Shown piece by piece: positions 45,446 to 56,095 of a DNA stretch of 64,000 nucleotides. Both the position numbers and the translations under genes were made by a program. Every line of letters starts with the position of its first letter. Within the stretch, counting starts at the first letter, position 1. A model generated the notes under the pieces. It was not told the DNA's origin, searched no databases, and saw only the letters and a program-made list of their open reading frames with translations. The stretch is taken from positions 276,141 through 340,140 of the forward strand of contig JACEFZ010017659.1 of the NCBI GenBank assembly GCA_014155875.1, read 5' to 3'. The stretch comes from Cepaea nemoralis (Eukaryota; Mollusca; Gastropoda; Stylommatophora; Helicidae).

Positions 45446-46658
45446 ATACCTCCCCTTCTTCAAAGAGAATTTTTCCTTGAAAAAATCTCAACCCCAACCT
45501 TTAATTAGTTAACTTTACATCTCTATTCTACAATAACAACAATTCCATATATTTCCTAACTCAATTCTCCTATCTCCTCATAGCCAATTGCTAACCAGAG
45601 ATAATAATATCGAAATTCTCTACAAAACTCGTGATAAAGTTCTCTAGAAAACATTCTACAAAACTCTCCATAAAATTCCCCACAATACAAAAGTCTCCAT
45701 AAGCAAACCGCTTTTAACTTTAAAATGTCCATCTAAATTATGATTGACAAAACTGAAGATATTCGCCTTATCCTTTATTTCCCCCTTATTCACATTCTCA
45801 CACTCTCAGTATTCTAGGATAGACAGAAAAAAATAGCTAGTTAGATTTGTGTAGGTGCGCACCTGAGATTAATAAAAGTAAGGAAAAGTAAGAAAGTAAG
45901 AAGTAATCACCTTTCTCTTCCCATACATTCTCAAAACTTTATCAAAAAATAAAGTTTCAAAATTTATCTTCAGTTTCCGTCAATAATAATTGTTCTTATC
46001 AAAAAAATATGTTAATCCAAAACTGCTAGCCTTTGTATTATTCCGATCATCAATTTCCCGTTTACCATTCCTTCAACAACAAAAACCTTCCTAACTATTA
46101 TTATACTGTTAAGTACAGTCTTCTTCTTCCAATATGCAGTTATTTAAATGCCAAAACTCAACCTGGCATTCCCCCCCCCCATATTCTCCCATTAAACGCT
46201 GTTCAATCCAGCTCCTATTATAAACCTTGTATATACATTGCATACCCCACATGTAATAACAACATACCCCTCCATATACATATAGAGTCAGTTCACTAAA
46301 CACTACTTTAATTCATCTTCTAACTGAACTTCAAAGTAATAATCATTTTAAACACACTTAGGGTAACTCAATCAAACCCCAAAACATCGTAAAAATAACC
46401 ATCTAAGTTAACTTATTTTTCACATTTCATAAAACACAATTGAAGTCCCAACAATTGAGCAAAGCATTTCAATCCCCTCATCATATTTATCCCCCCACAT
46501 TAATCAATGTACACATACAAATTTCAAGACCATATTCTAAGTACCCAATAATAATTTTCCGCTTTAGAAAAACTCCATCAAATACCTTTGTAAACACAAA
46601 AATATCGTGTCCAACTTCTTCTTCTATCCGCCATCTGCAGAACCTTGTATCACTCTTT
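45446..46658 (-). other. Gypsy element 3' untranslated region
   Basis: AT-rich, without a supported gene, between the end of the Pol C-terminal extension and the polypurine tract. No envelope-type open frame with signal peptide or membrane anchor is visible. Confidence 0.7.
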
Positions 46659-47303
46659 TCATCTATCACTTCTCCATTTCTTTAATAACCTCAAATTTTT
46701 TTCAATAATTGCAATATCTACATCAATGTCGCTATCCCCTCGTGGAGAGCTATCTTCTTTCATATCAGCTTCTTCATCAGTTTCTGACTTTTCATCCATC
46801 TCTTGTTCTCCATCTGTATATCCATTACTAGCAACCGCTAATCTCTTCCTTTCTAAATCCAATCTAATTTTCCTGTCTTGCCGTCTCAACAAATTTTCAA
46901 ATAGTGGCATCTCTTCCTCACTCGAAGAATTCTCTCTAAGTTTCCTTTGCCTCTTAATTTCTTTTTCTTTCTGTCTATCCAACTTTCTTTTTACTGCCTG
47001 TCTTGTATTCATAAATGGAGGTTCAATATTTTCCCTAACTAACTCTTCACTCATATAATCGTCATACCCGTTATTTTTCTCTGTCATGACTGTTTTTGGT
47101 ATCGTTTCTTCTTGTTCAGCTGTATTAGATGCTGTTGTTACTTGTTTTCCATTCTCTATAGGTCTTGGATATAACGATTGTCTGACAATCTGTCCACCCG
47201 ACAATATTTCTTCGGAACAATAATTATTATTATTATTATTCTCTGCATTCCTTTCCTCATTATCCCTCCTTAAGTGTTCTACATGTGAACGTGCAACATG
47301 CCC
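46659..47303 (-). pseudogene. Gypsy Pol C-terminal extension, after an in-frame stop
   Basis: Same reading frame as the integrase, separated only by a TAA at 47304-47306. Sequence just after the stop (GHVARSHVEHLRR) fits the usual end of a Gypsy integrase. An Asn run and then a strongly charged tail follow (KRKLDRQKEKEIKRQRKLR, SSSEEEMPLFENLLRR, and an Asp/Glu-rich stretch). The tail has no recognised domain. It is more likely the C-terminus of Pol than an independent gene; the ATG at 47204 is simply the first internal methionine. Confidence 0.75.
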
Positions 47304-48757
47304 TTAAATTTGATTCTTTATAGTGTACGATACTGGACCTTTTTTTTCTAATATATAGTATCCCGGGACCCAATGAGCATCAAACTTAGAGTTTTTTCTA
47401 TGTTTTTTATAATATACCCTATCACCTACGTTAAACTCTTGTAAGTGTGCATTTTTATTTGCGTATTTCTTCTGTCTTTCTCTAGCCTTAATTATATTAT
47501 TTCTTAAACGTACATGTGCTTTATGCATCTCTTGCAACCTTGTTTCTTGAAAATCTTCCCCCAAATATTTTCTCCTAGGTTTTAATAAATTATCAATTGG
47601 CAATATTGGTTCTCTTCCATGTACTAAGTAAAATGGTGAGAAACCTGTTCCTTCATTTTCGTGTGTACGTATCGCCGCTAATGCTATCCCCAAATAAAGA
47701 TCCCAATCCATATCGTGTTCTTCTACATTTTTCGCTAGAATATTGTATAGTGTTCTGTGTTGTCTCTCATTTTTAGCATTGGAAGTTGGTCTGTAATATG
47801 AAGTCTTAATGTGTTTTATATTCCAATCTTTTACCAATTTCTCAAACTTTTTATTTACAAACTCTTTCCCATTGTCTGTAAGTATTATTTGTGGACACCC
47901 AAACCTTGGTATAAATTCTTGTAAAAGCATATTTATAACTGAATCAGCACTCTTGTCTGGAATTGGATATACTTCTGGCCAAAGACTATATGAATCAACT
48001 ATATGTAGTAAGTATACATTTCCCGATAATGTTTTTGGATGAGGACCTGAAATATCTAAACTTACTTTCTGCATTGGAAATTGAGGAATATCGGTATCTT
48101 GTAAAGGACATTTAATTATCTTCATGTTTCTTAACCTACACTTTTCACATGCTTCAACATATTCATATACGCTTTTGAATAAATTCGGCCAATAATATTT
48201 ACTGCTAATAGCCTTCACTAACTTATCTCGTCCAAAATGCCCATTATTATCGTGGTATGCCTTTAAGACTTCTTGTTCTAAATGTTTCGGAATATATTTT
48301 CTTACTCCTTCACCTTTTTCACTGATATAATACAATTGATTGTCTTCTTGTAACTCAACAAACTTTCTTTTAAAACTATTTTCCCCTGTTTCTTTCAATT
48401 TCTTTTTTATCTGTACTACTTTCGGATCTAATTCTTGTTCTGTTTTCATATCAAACTGTTCTAAATGTGGGTCTTCTGTTCTAGCTTCCGACTCTTGCTC
48501 CGATGGTAAACTCTCAAATTCTTCCCTATTTAATATGGCAGAATCTAATATATTTACTTGCCAGTTTCGATCATCTACCTCTGGTTCAACTTCTTCTTCC
48601 GTGTTTCCTGATGACTGTGGGTACGGGATTCTAGACAAAAGATCGGCGCACGTATTATGTTTCCCTGACACATATTCAACCTTAGCATTATACCCCTGTA
48701 AATTCAATGCCCACGTTTGTATTTTCCTATTTTGTATTGGTGCTTCTAATATCGACT
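47304..48757 (-). pseudogene. Gypsy integrase
   Basis: Integrase part of Pol, in another frame than the RT because of a 1-base deletion near 48757-48760. It shows the HHCC zinc finger (YHDNNGHFGRDK and CEKCRLRN), the catalytic core with LDISGPHPK (first aspartate), ILTDNGKEFVN (second) and RPTSNAKNERQHRTL (glutamate), and a C-terminal GPY/F-type module (KKGPVSYTI). Length and motif spacing are normal. The enzyme inserts the cDNA into chromosomal DNA. The frame ends at a TAA (47304-47306) that interrupts the expected C-terminus. Confidence 0.92.
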
Positions 48758-51043
48758 TAATGGCATGTGGTCAGTTCTAATAATGAAATTGGCGTTATGT
48801 AGGTAGTAATTTAATTTTTGAAGAGCGTAGTGTATAGCATATGCTTCTTTCTCAATAATCGGCCATTTCTTTTGAGTCTTGCTGAGTTTATGCGACAAGA
48901 AATAGATTGGTCTTTCATTTTTAACCCCTGGTATTCCAGATTCTTCTCCTTCATATGGTTGAACTAAACATGCTCCTATTGCGTTGTCTGAAGCATCTGT
49001 GTATAGTATTAGCTGTTTATTCAGGTCTGGATGTGTCAATAATGGTACCACCGTTAAGCTATCTTTTAAAAGTTCAAACGCTTTTTGACACTCATCATCC
49101 CACTTAAATCTAGCGTATTTTCCCGTTAAATTTGTAATAGGTATTGCTATCCTAGAAAAGGCTGGTACAAACCTTCGATAATATGCACACGTTCCTATAA
49201 AAGCCCTTACTTCCTTAACGTTAGTGGGAGGAGGTAATTCTTTAATAACTTTTATTTTTTCCATGTCTGGTTTAATACCTTCCCTATTTATTATATAGCC
49301 TAAATATTTTGTTTCTGTCTTTAAAAACTGGCACTTACTAAGCTTTAATTTAACGTCATGCCTTCTTAATCTGTCAAATACTAGTCTAACATGTTTTAAA
49401 TGATTCTCTACATCTCCTTTCGTAAAAATCAATACGTCATCAATATATGCTAAGGCAAAACTTTGCATACCGTCTAGTACTTCATTTATTAAGAACATAT
49501 AGTGAGATGGTGCATTTTTGAGACCGAATGGCATACGTAAAAATTTGTACGAACCCATATGAGTACAAAAGGCACTCTTATTTTGCGCGTCTACTGACAT
49601 CGGAATACACCAAAATCCTGCCCTTGCGTCCAGCATTGTGAAATATGTAGAACCATTAAGTAGCCCCAAAATATCATCAATTACTGGCAGTGGGTACGCT
49701 ACATTCTTAGTAATTTTATTTAACGCCCTGTAGTCACAACAGAACCTGTTCGAACCATCAGACTTGGCCACAATTACCACCGGAGATGACCATTCTGATT
49801 TTGATCTAGTTATTATGCCTGCTTTCAACATATCTTCTATTGCCTTTTCTACGACTTCTCTATTTCTTAATGGAGTTCTGTATGGTTTTAAACTAATTGG
49901 TGGATGATCTCCCGTGTCTATTTCCATCGTAACTGTTCGTGTCTTACCCAATTCTAAATCATTTATCGCAAACACATCTTGATTTTGCTTTATAAGTTGT
50001 TCTAACACTTCCTTATTTTCTGGCGAAGTTTTTAATTGTGCTAACAATTCTTTTTCTCTTGTTACTTTGTCTAGTGAATGTATTTGTGCTGTATTTCTTC
50101 TACATGGATGGATCAATTCATCCATTCTAACGTTCCCTTTTCTTCTGTATCCACGTCTATTATTACTTCTTTCATTAGAGGTTTCTGAATAACTTATTCC
50201 TACCATATTTACTCTATCTGTTCCCAATATGTCACTAACGCTGTCATGTTCTAGCTTAGCTATTACACATCCTCTGTATAATTTAATTTCTCTACCTGTG
50301 TTATTAATAACCATTACTGGAAATGTTAAACTTTTATCTAATTCTATTATTCCATCCGGAACTTCTAAACCTGGCTCATCAATTATTTCATTTTGCAATT
50401 CTGTGATTCTGACTATGTTTCCTGCTACATAATATGGGTTTCTCTTCAGTCTTGCTTGTATTAAATTAACTGACTGTGGTTTTAAATTCATGGTTATTTT
50501 GACTCTAACTAGTGTCGACACATGCATATCTTCCTCTAGATCTACGTAAACATCTTGGAATTTTAATTTATGCAAATCAAATAAAAGTCTCACCCCATTT
50601 TTCAATAAAAAATCTCGTCCCAATATCATATTTCTATTTAAATCTTTAACCACATGGAACATATGCCTCACATTTATCCCTCCTAATTTCAAATTTATCA
50701 TCGTTTGTCCTACCACTTCTAATTTTTGTCCCGTTACCGAATGAAGATTCTCCTGAACTCTAAATATTTTACAATTTTTTAACATTCGATATAAAAATGC
50801 TTCTTTAATCACGCTAACTTGTGCTCCCGAATCAACTAATGTTCTAACTTTATATTTTCCTATCTGTACTATACATGAGCTAGGATCTACCATATTTAAT
50901 GACAATTGCTTTACCTCAGCCTGTTTTTTATTTCTAAATGTTCTATTATACTCATCCTTTGGGTTTTTAATATATTGATACTCTTTTTGGATCTTAGTAT
51001 CTTCCCCCCTACTGCCGATCCTATTCAGTAAGCGGGATGCCAA
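48746..51043 (-). CDS. Gypsy protease, reverse transcriptase and RNase H
   Basis: 765 codons. The retropepsin shows VDSGAQVSVI (near residue 71) and NMILGRDFL. RT: SPVVIVAKSDGSNRFCCDYR, LDARAGFWCIPM, FLRMPFGLKNAP and the catalytic YIDDVLIF. RNase H: LILYTDASDNAIGACLV (first aspartate), KKWPIIEKEAYAI (glutamate) and IIRTDHMPL (next aspartate). The frame ends just after this because of a 1-base loss in a short A run. It overlaps Gag by 19 bases in the -1 frame, so Pol is probably made by a -1 ribosomal frameshift. Domain order PR-RT-RH is that of Ty3/Gypsy. Confidence 0.95.
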   Translation of the reverse strand: MASRLLNRIGSRGEDTKIQKEYQYIKNPKDEYNRTFRNKKQAEVKQLSLNMVDPSSCIVQIGKYKVRTLVDSGAQVSVIKEAFLYRMLKNCKIFRVQENLHSVTGQKLEVVGQTMINLKLGGINVRHMFHVVKDLNRNMILGRDFLLKNGVRLLFDLHKLKFQDVYVDLEEDMHVSTLVRVKITMNLKPQSVNLIQARLKRNPYYVAGNIVRITELQNEIIDEPGLEVPDGIIELDKSLTFPVMVINNTGREIKLYRGCVIAKLEHDSVSDILGTDRVNMVGISYSETSNERSNNRRGYRRKGNVRMDELIHPCRRNTAQIHSLDKVTREKELLAQLKTSPENKEVLEQLIKQNQDVFAINDLELGKTRTVTMEIDTGDHPPISLKPYRTPLRNREVVEKAIEDMLKAGIITRSKSEWSSPVVIVAKSDGSNRFCCDYRALNKITKNVAYPLPVIDDILGLLNGSTYFTMLDARAGFWCIPMSVDAQNKSAFCTHMGSYKFLRMPFGLKNAPSHYMFLINEVLDGMQSFALAYIDDVLIFTKGDVENHLKHVRLVFDRLRRHDVKLKLSKCQFLKTETKYLGYIINREGIKPDMEKIKVIKELPPPTNVKEVRAFIGTCAYYRRFVPAFSRIAIPITNLTGKYARFKWDDECQKAFELLKDSLTVVPLLTHPDLNKQLILYTDASDNAIGACLVQPYEGEESGIPGVKNERPIYFLSHKLSKTQKKWPIIEKEAYAIHYALQKLNYYLHNANFIIRTDHMPLSRY

Positions 51044-52056
51044 TTTCCCTGATTTCCTGACCTTCTAAAATTTCTCTGTATTTCTCCAGAATTCCAATTT
51101 GCTGGTCTGCCATTTGCCATTCTATTCTGTATACTCGTCTGAACACCTCTACTATTTTGCGTAATCGACGGGCCACTTCTGTTACCACAAAAGCGAAAAA
51201 TGTGCCCACGTTGGTGACATCCCCAACAAACCACATTCGAGTTATTTGTGTTACCTTCCATGTTTCTTACAGTATTTCTCACTTGTCCTCTTCTATCTTG
51301 ATTATATACATTCCCGTTTCTTTGCACCATCTGTATTTCTCCTCGTCTTCCTCTCCATCCATGTCTATATTGTCCTATTTCCATAGGTTCTTCAATTCTA
51401 TCTTCCGAACTACTACCTAACTCTCGTCCTACCCTTAGCCTAAACCTTCTCCTCAAGCTTTCCTCTTGTATAGCGATATCTACCGCTTGTGACAATCTTG
51501 CAGGATTCTCTCTCAATAATTTAAATTTCAATCCATCTGACCTAATCCCATCAACAAAAATCCCCACTAACATCCGTTCCACTTCTTCTGCTCGTACATT
51601 CTGTCCTAAAAATGACTCTTCAGCTAAGTTGATTAACCTGTCACTATATAGCTGAACACTTTCTGTGCTGTTTTGCCTAGTCTGTCGCAACACTGAGAAT
51701 GCGTGTTGTGGATCCATAATTTCAGCATATTTTCTTGCGAGATCATCTTTGAATTCTTCCCAGGTTTCACCTCCTGCTGCTTCTAACTTTCTTCTAATAT
51801 GGTCAGAAACTGGACTTGTACTTGTTCTGTATGCCAAGTTCTTTTTCTCTCCATCTGTAGCATTTACTAAATATGCATGTTTTTCAATGGAAATAATCCA
51901 TTTCTTAAACTGATTTGCTTGACCACTAAATCTTTCAACCTCAGTGCTTATATTCTGTTGTCTTAACACCGCATCCAACCTTGATATTGCCCCGCCAACT
52001 CCAGTGAGTACCTGTGAAAAATCTTGGGATTCCATCCTAAAATTTATAATTATCAA
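51025..52056 (-). CDS. Gypsy Gag
   Basis: 343 codons, intact. The N-terminal part is helical, with a capsid-like domain (FSGQANQFKKWIISIEKHAY, then ETWEEFKDDLARKYAEIMDP and LRQTRQNSTESVQLYSDRLI). A basic Arg and Asn-rich stretch follows, then a single CCHC zinc knuckle CWGCHQRGHIFRFC near residue 275. Known role: forms the virus-like particle and binds the element RNA. The 3' end overlaps pol by 19 bases. Confidence 0.92.
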   Translation of the reverse strand: MIIINFRMESQDFSQVLTGVGGAISRLDAVLRQQNISTEVERFSGQANQFKKWIISIEKHAYLVNATDGEKKNLAYRTSTSPVSDHIRRKLEAAGGETWEEFKDDLARKYAEIMDPQHAFSVLRQTRQNSTESVQLYSDRLINLAEESFLGQNVRAEEVERMLVGIFVDGIRSDGLKFKLLRENPARLSQAVDIAIQEESLRRRFRLRVGRELGSSSEDRIEEPMEIGQYRHGWRGRRGEIQMVQRNGNVYNQDRRGQVRNTVRNMEGNTNNSNVVCWGCHQRGHIFRFCGNRSGPSITQNSRGVQTSIQNRMANGRPANWNSGEIQRNFRRSGNQGNWHPAY

Positions 52057-53107
52057 TCAATATACAATTATTTCAACAATATTGATTTCAAACCCAGCAA
52101 CAATACATAATCTGTTAATTACTCTAAAATTATCTAATTAACTTAACTAAATCCTCCAATCGAAGATCCTGTACGAAGAAATATTCCTGTTTCAACCCTG
52201 AATTCTGACACAAGAATTTAAATGACCTCTTGATTCAAAATTTCCTACACCACATAAAAAATATGCTCTAATCAAGCTCGTTAAAATGATCAGAACAACG
52301 AAGAGCCTCTGGATTTCTTTCCTTCCTAATTTAATCGAAGTCGAATTCAAATCTTTCCAATTATTTCCTGACGTTGCTCACGCTCGATATCAGGCTCGCA
52401 ACAAGACTTTGATTACCTGCTCGATTAACTGTATGCGTTGGACTTTCCTTTCCTCAAGCAAGGTCACCTTCACGCAACCGACAACTGCTCACGACTTCAG
52501 CAAAAAAAAACTCACTTTCCAGCAGCAATCTGTGATTTTCATATATATCAAACGTAATCCAGTCAGCAACAATTGGACTTAAAGCTGACGCTATCCAGTC
52601 TCTTATTTTCATGTGGAACTCTCGCCATGGTCAGTTTAAAATTACTTGATTCAAACCCCGAGTTGAGACAAGTTTCCTTTATGCCTTCTTTACTTGAAGT
52701 GACTGTATAAAGTATTGCAGACCTTGATTTCATAATTATGGACCTTGTACCATAACCTTGAGTTCACCTTCAACAATCCCACGGGTTAAAACTCATAATT
52801 TATACTGAATTTTTGATGCAGAACGGCATTACTTGATCTCATTTTGCGTTGTTCAGTTCTCCAATTAACTTCATAATTACGCAATAACAACAGTCTTTCA
52901 AAAAAATAAGCATCAATCAAACCTTTTCTTTAGCGCTGACCTTGAAATTGGATCTAGTGCAAACCCAGAACAGCTACCAACAGTCGGCTTTCATCTGTTG
53001 TTTTTCAGAATAATTACTTCTCCTGACATGCCAGACATAACTATGGCGGTATTCTCTCTCCGCGACCTCCCATGTTTCGTAAGGTCAAAGGCACCAAATC
53101 AACCTGG
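52057..53107 (-). other. Gypsy 5' leader
   Basis: About 1 kb between the 5' LTR and the Gag start. A possible primer-binding site beginning TGGTGCC lies at 53096 downwards, a few bases after the LTR. No supported gene is present; the plus-strand frame 52286-52582 shows nothing. Confidence 0.6.
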
Positions 53108-53414
53108 TGTTACAGAGCTACACACAGGTGATGGTCGTGATCATATAGCATCACACAAGTCAGTCTTCGCGTTGTTAGAAAGGTATTTTATTGATGAAAC
53201 ATTCTATCTCAGCGCATATGATGGAGACTCCCTTCGTGGTGTTTACATCTCTTCTCGCTGGCCCCAAGTCAAGTCCAAAACAAGTGACGTGTGTGTTCTC
53301 TTAGATACACTTCTTCATTCGTGCACACACGTTCACTATGGTTTTCCCCCTAGTCAAGGAATGCGCAGCATTCCTTAACTCTTTACTCCTAACCTAGAAT
53401 CCCTCACTGTTACA
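53108..53414 (-). repeat. 5' LTR of Gypsy element
   Basis: 307 bp, matching 45138-45445 except for one base in an A run. Near-perfect identity implies recent insertion, because LTRs are identical at integration. Confidence 0.95.
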
Positions 53415-54113
53415 CTCCATCCATTTGTTAAATGTGTTCTTTACTGTGTTAACAAAGTCTGTGAAATCTTGATTTGTCTCTGGCACTAACTGTCTAAACT
53501 TTGTTCTATATCCATGTTCAGTTAGTTGGAACTTTGTCAGCAAACGTTGACGTAAGATAGTGTAGTTGTTCCTTTCTTCTACAGGTAAATTGAACATGGT
53601 GTCTAGTGCCTTACCCGTTAAATATTCGCCCAGCCGCATCGCATATTCTGCTTCCGGGATGCCTAGAGTTTTCACAGATGATTCGAATCTCGAAAGATAG
53701 GATTCAAGGCAATTCCGGTCCGTAAAATATGGCAGTTTTAGTCTCTGTGACGACTGCGAAGGTCTTCTGCTTTCCTCACTTTGACCTTTCGAAGATAGTT
53801 CCAATTTTCTGAGTGCAATTTCAGCTTCCATCTTAATCTTCTCTTTCTCGATTTCCACCGCATTTGTGTGTTTTAACTTTTCAAGTTCCTTTTGTGTCTC
53901 TCTCTCTTCCTGTAGACGCTTGTTTTCTATTTCAGCTAGTTTTACTTGCGTCTCTTTCTCTTCCTGTAGACGCTTTGCCTCGCGTTCATTATGCCTCTCC
54001 TCTCTTTCCCAGTGTTGAACTTCTTTCAATTTTGTTTCTGCAAACTCCTGTAACTCTTTTCCTTTCAGGCCTATTCGTTCACCTGCTTCAATATATTCCA
54101 TTAAAGTAGGCAT
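53415..54113 (-). CDS. Gag N-terminal half of outer element
   Basis: 233 codons before the Gypsy insertion. It starts MPTLMEYIEAGERIGLKGKE. Residues about 30-115 form a highly charged coiled coil (EREERHNEREAKRLQEEKE and similar). A SCAN or Gag-like helical region follows (LKLPYFTDRNCLESYLSRFE, MRLGEYLTGKALDTMFNLPV, LLTKFQLTEHGYRTKFRQL). Such coiled-coil Gag proteins are common in retroelements of molluscs, ticks and cnidarians (recalled, not checked). The frame continues at 45137 and below with zinc knuckles. Confidence 0.85.
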
Positions 54114-55187
54114 CTTGTACTTGAGGACACGTTGCTGTCAATCAGCCAACTATAAATGTACAGACTCTGCTTCTAGTCTGTGTCACTTCCCTACGTATGC
54201 CAGCACTCCCTGTGTACGTAAATTCGTAGTGCTAAAATATCACTCTGTACTCACCCAGTCACTCTATACGCACTAGGTAGTGAGGGGGGAAGTATCACCT
54301 ATACTCCCTTATATCTATATATCTATGACCAATAGTTGTATAACATTTCTGGAAATATTGTTAAACATACATATAAATACATATACAAACAAATGGATGA
54401 TAACACTAAGTGATGACTATCCAACGCTAGACTTCACAAGCTGAGTACACGGAGACGATGATCACACAGAAATAAACCACAGTAACAACCACAAGCTTGT
54501 GTAAAGACACCCACAGTGCGCGTAAAATATAAACTGACTCAGATACCACTAGATAATAGACACGACAAAAGTTCACAATAATAACATATATCCGAACACA
54601 GCAAATATCATATGCAAATATTATGAAAAGAAAGAGAAACAAAAACAATTTATAGCATCAACATATACACAAATCTGACGTCAGACAACTCGGCTCTAGA
54701 TATTGGTTAAGACTATTCCAATGCCACTGCACGACACGTTAACTCATTAACGTTTTCCTTACAAAAATATCGTAAGCACCAGAAAGAAAATAAATTTTTG
54801 TGCTGAATCCCGACTCTCGAGAATCACCCCAAAAATCCCCTACACCTGACAAACACCGGACCACATACAAGTAATAGCTTAACAACCGAAAACAATATTT
54901 ATCAGACGATGAGCAGCAAACAAAATGTCCATCTCGTTGGCCGACAAATATGTGCCCATTAATCCGTCGCCACAAGTTCTTTTTATTCAGTCACCAAAGT
55001 TTTTTTCTCGCTTCAATAGTTATTCGCAAACCGCTGGGAATGTCTACGACACCAGATTCCAAAACGACTCACTGAATTTCACGTTTAAATCACAAGTTTC
55101 AACTGTCGACCAAGCTGAAGATGATAGTGATTATCCAACATGTTCTGCTTCGACACAGTCCCTAACGTTATTTACTTTCTCTGTACG
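54114..55187. other. leader region of the outer element, no gene seen
   Basis: AT-rich upstream region of Gag. Small frames on either strand have no recognisable motif. Confidence 0.45.
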
Positions 55188-55194
55188 TGGTAAC

Positions 55195-56088
55195 TCTCTC
55201 TCTCTCTCTCTTCTTCAGCGTTCCGAGCCATTGAGGTTCTTTGCTGCAAATACAATCTGTCTCCATTCGTCTCTCTGGTGGACCTTCTCTTGCCAGTCGT
55301 TGATTCCAAGTGCTTGTAGGTATGTATGTATATTATCTCTCCACCGCCTTCTTGGTCTACCTCGGGGTCTACGGTCATTTATTTCCTGAGTGTAAGCGAG
55401 TTTTGTTTCCCTATTATCTTCCATTCTTTCTATATGCCCCAGCCATTGTAGTCTATTAGCCTTCATGATACCAGTGATTAGCGGGGACTTAAACAAATCA
55501 TAAATGTCTTTGTTACTTCTTCTTTTCCACTCTCCACTTTGTGTATCCCTAATGGGTCCAAAGATTGCGTCCTTAAAATTTTGTTCTCAAAGGTTTGTAA
55601 CAAGGCTTCGTCTCCTTTCGTTGTACTCCAGGTTTCAGAGCCATACAGCACAACTGGTCTGATCAGTGTTTTGTATATTGTGATTTTGGTGTTACGAGAT
55701 AGCGCCTTTGATTTTAGTAGATGTTGTAGTGCATAGTATATCTTATTTCCAGAGTTGATTCTAGCTTGTATTTCTTCCCTTATGATGTTGGAGCAGTTGA
55801 AGATTGTACCCAGGTATTTGTATGTTTCCGTTCTTTTAATGGTCATATTATCTATTTGTATGTGGCCAGAGTTTTTAGCCATTCCGTCTCTTGAAATTAC
55901 CATATATTCTGTCTTATCTTGGTTGATAACCAGCCCCATCTGTTGGGCTTTTTCCTTTAAGTGAGTCAATATTTCTAATGTCTTTTGTTCACTTTGCCCT
56001 ATAATATCTATATCATCTGCATAACCAAGCAGCTTGGATGTTCCTCCAATATCACATTCCTCCCTTACCTTCCTTACAACTTGTTATT
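55195..56088 (-). mobile_element. 5'-truncated LINE C, 894 bp
   Basis: Flanked by a 7-base duplication TGGTAAC (55188-55194 and 56089-56095). On the minus strand it starts just before the catalytic RT motif (LLGYADDIDIIGQ). It runs through MGLVINQDKTEYMVISRD, KYLGTIFNCSN and PVVLYGSETW, and ends with RPRGRPRRRWRDN and NLNGSER. The stop is followed at once by a GAA and GAGA tail. Frames 55969-55478 and 55496-55215 are separated by a frameshift. The 188-bp piece at 41342-41529 is the same family. Confidence 0.93.
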
Positions 56089-56095
56089 TGGTAAC

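Larger units (their letters stand above)
45138..53414 (-). mobile_element. Ty3/Gypsy LTR retrotransposon, 8.3 kb
   Basis: Complete LTR element reading leftwards: 5' LTR 53108-53414, leader, Gag, Pol (protease, RT, RNase H, integrase), an acidic C-terminal extension, a 1.2-kb AT-rich 3' region, a polypurine tract (GAAGAAGGGGAGGTA next to 45446) and 3' LTR 45138-45445. The LTRs differ by one base in an A run. It sits in the Gag frame of the outer element; taking it out together with four flanking bases restores the host frame. Domain order with integrase after RNase H is the Gypsy order. The coding region has one 1-base deletion and one in-frame stop. Confidence 0.95.

Noticed and set aside
46033..46685. 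Possible envelope gene in the Gypsy 3' region
   Set aside because: No continuous minus-strand frame, signal peptide or membrane anchor is visible; the frames seen are short and AT-driven.
54925..55389. 154-codon plus-strand frame
   Set aside because: Its right part is antisense to LINE C and the left part shows no motif.
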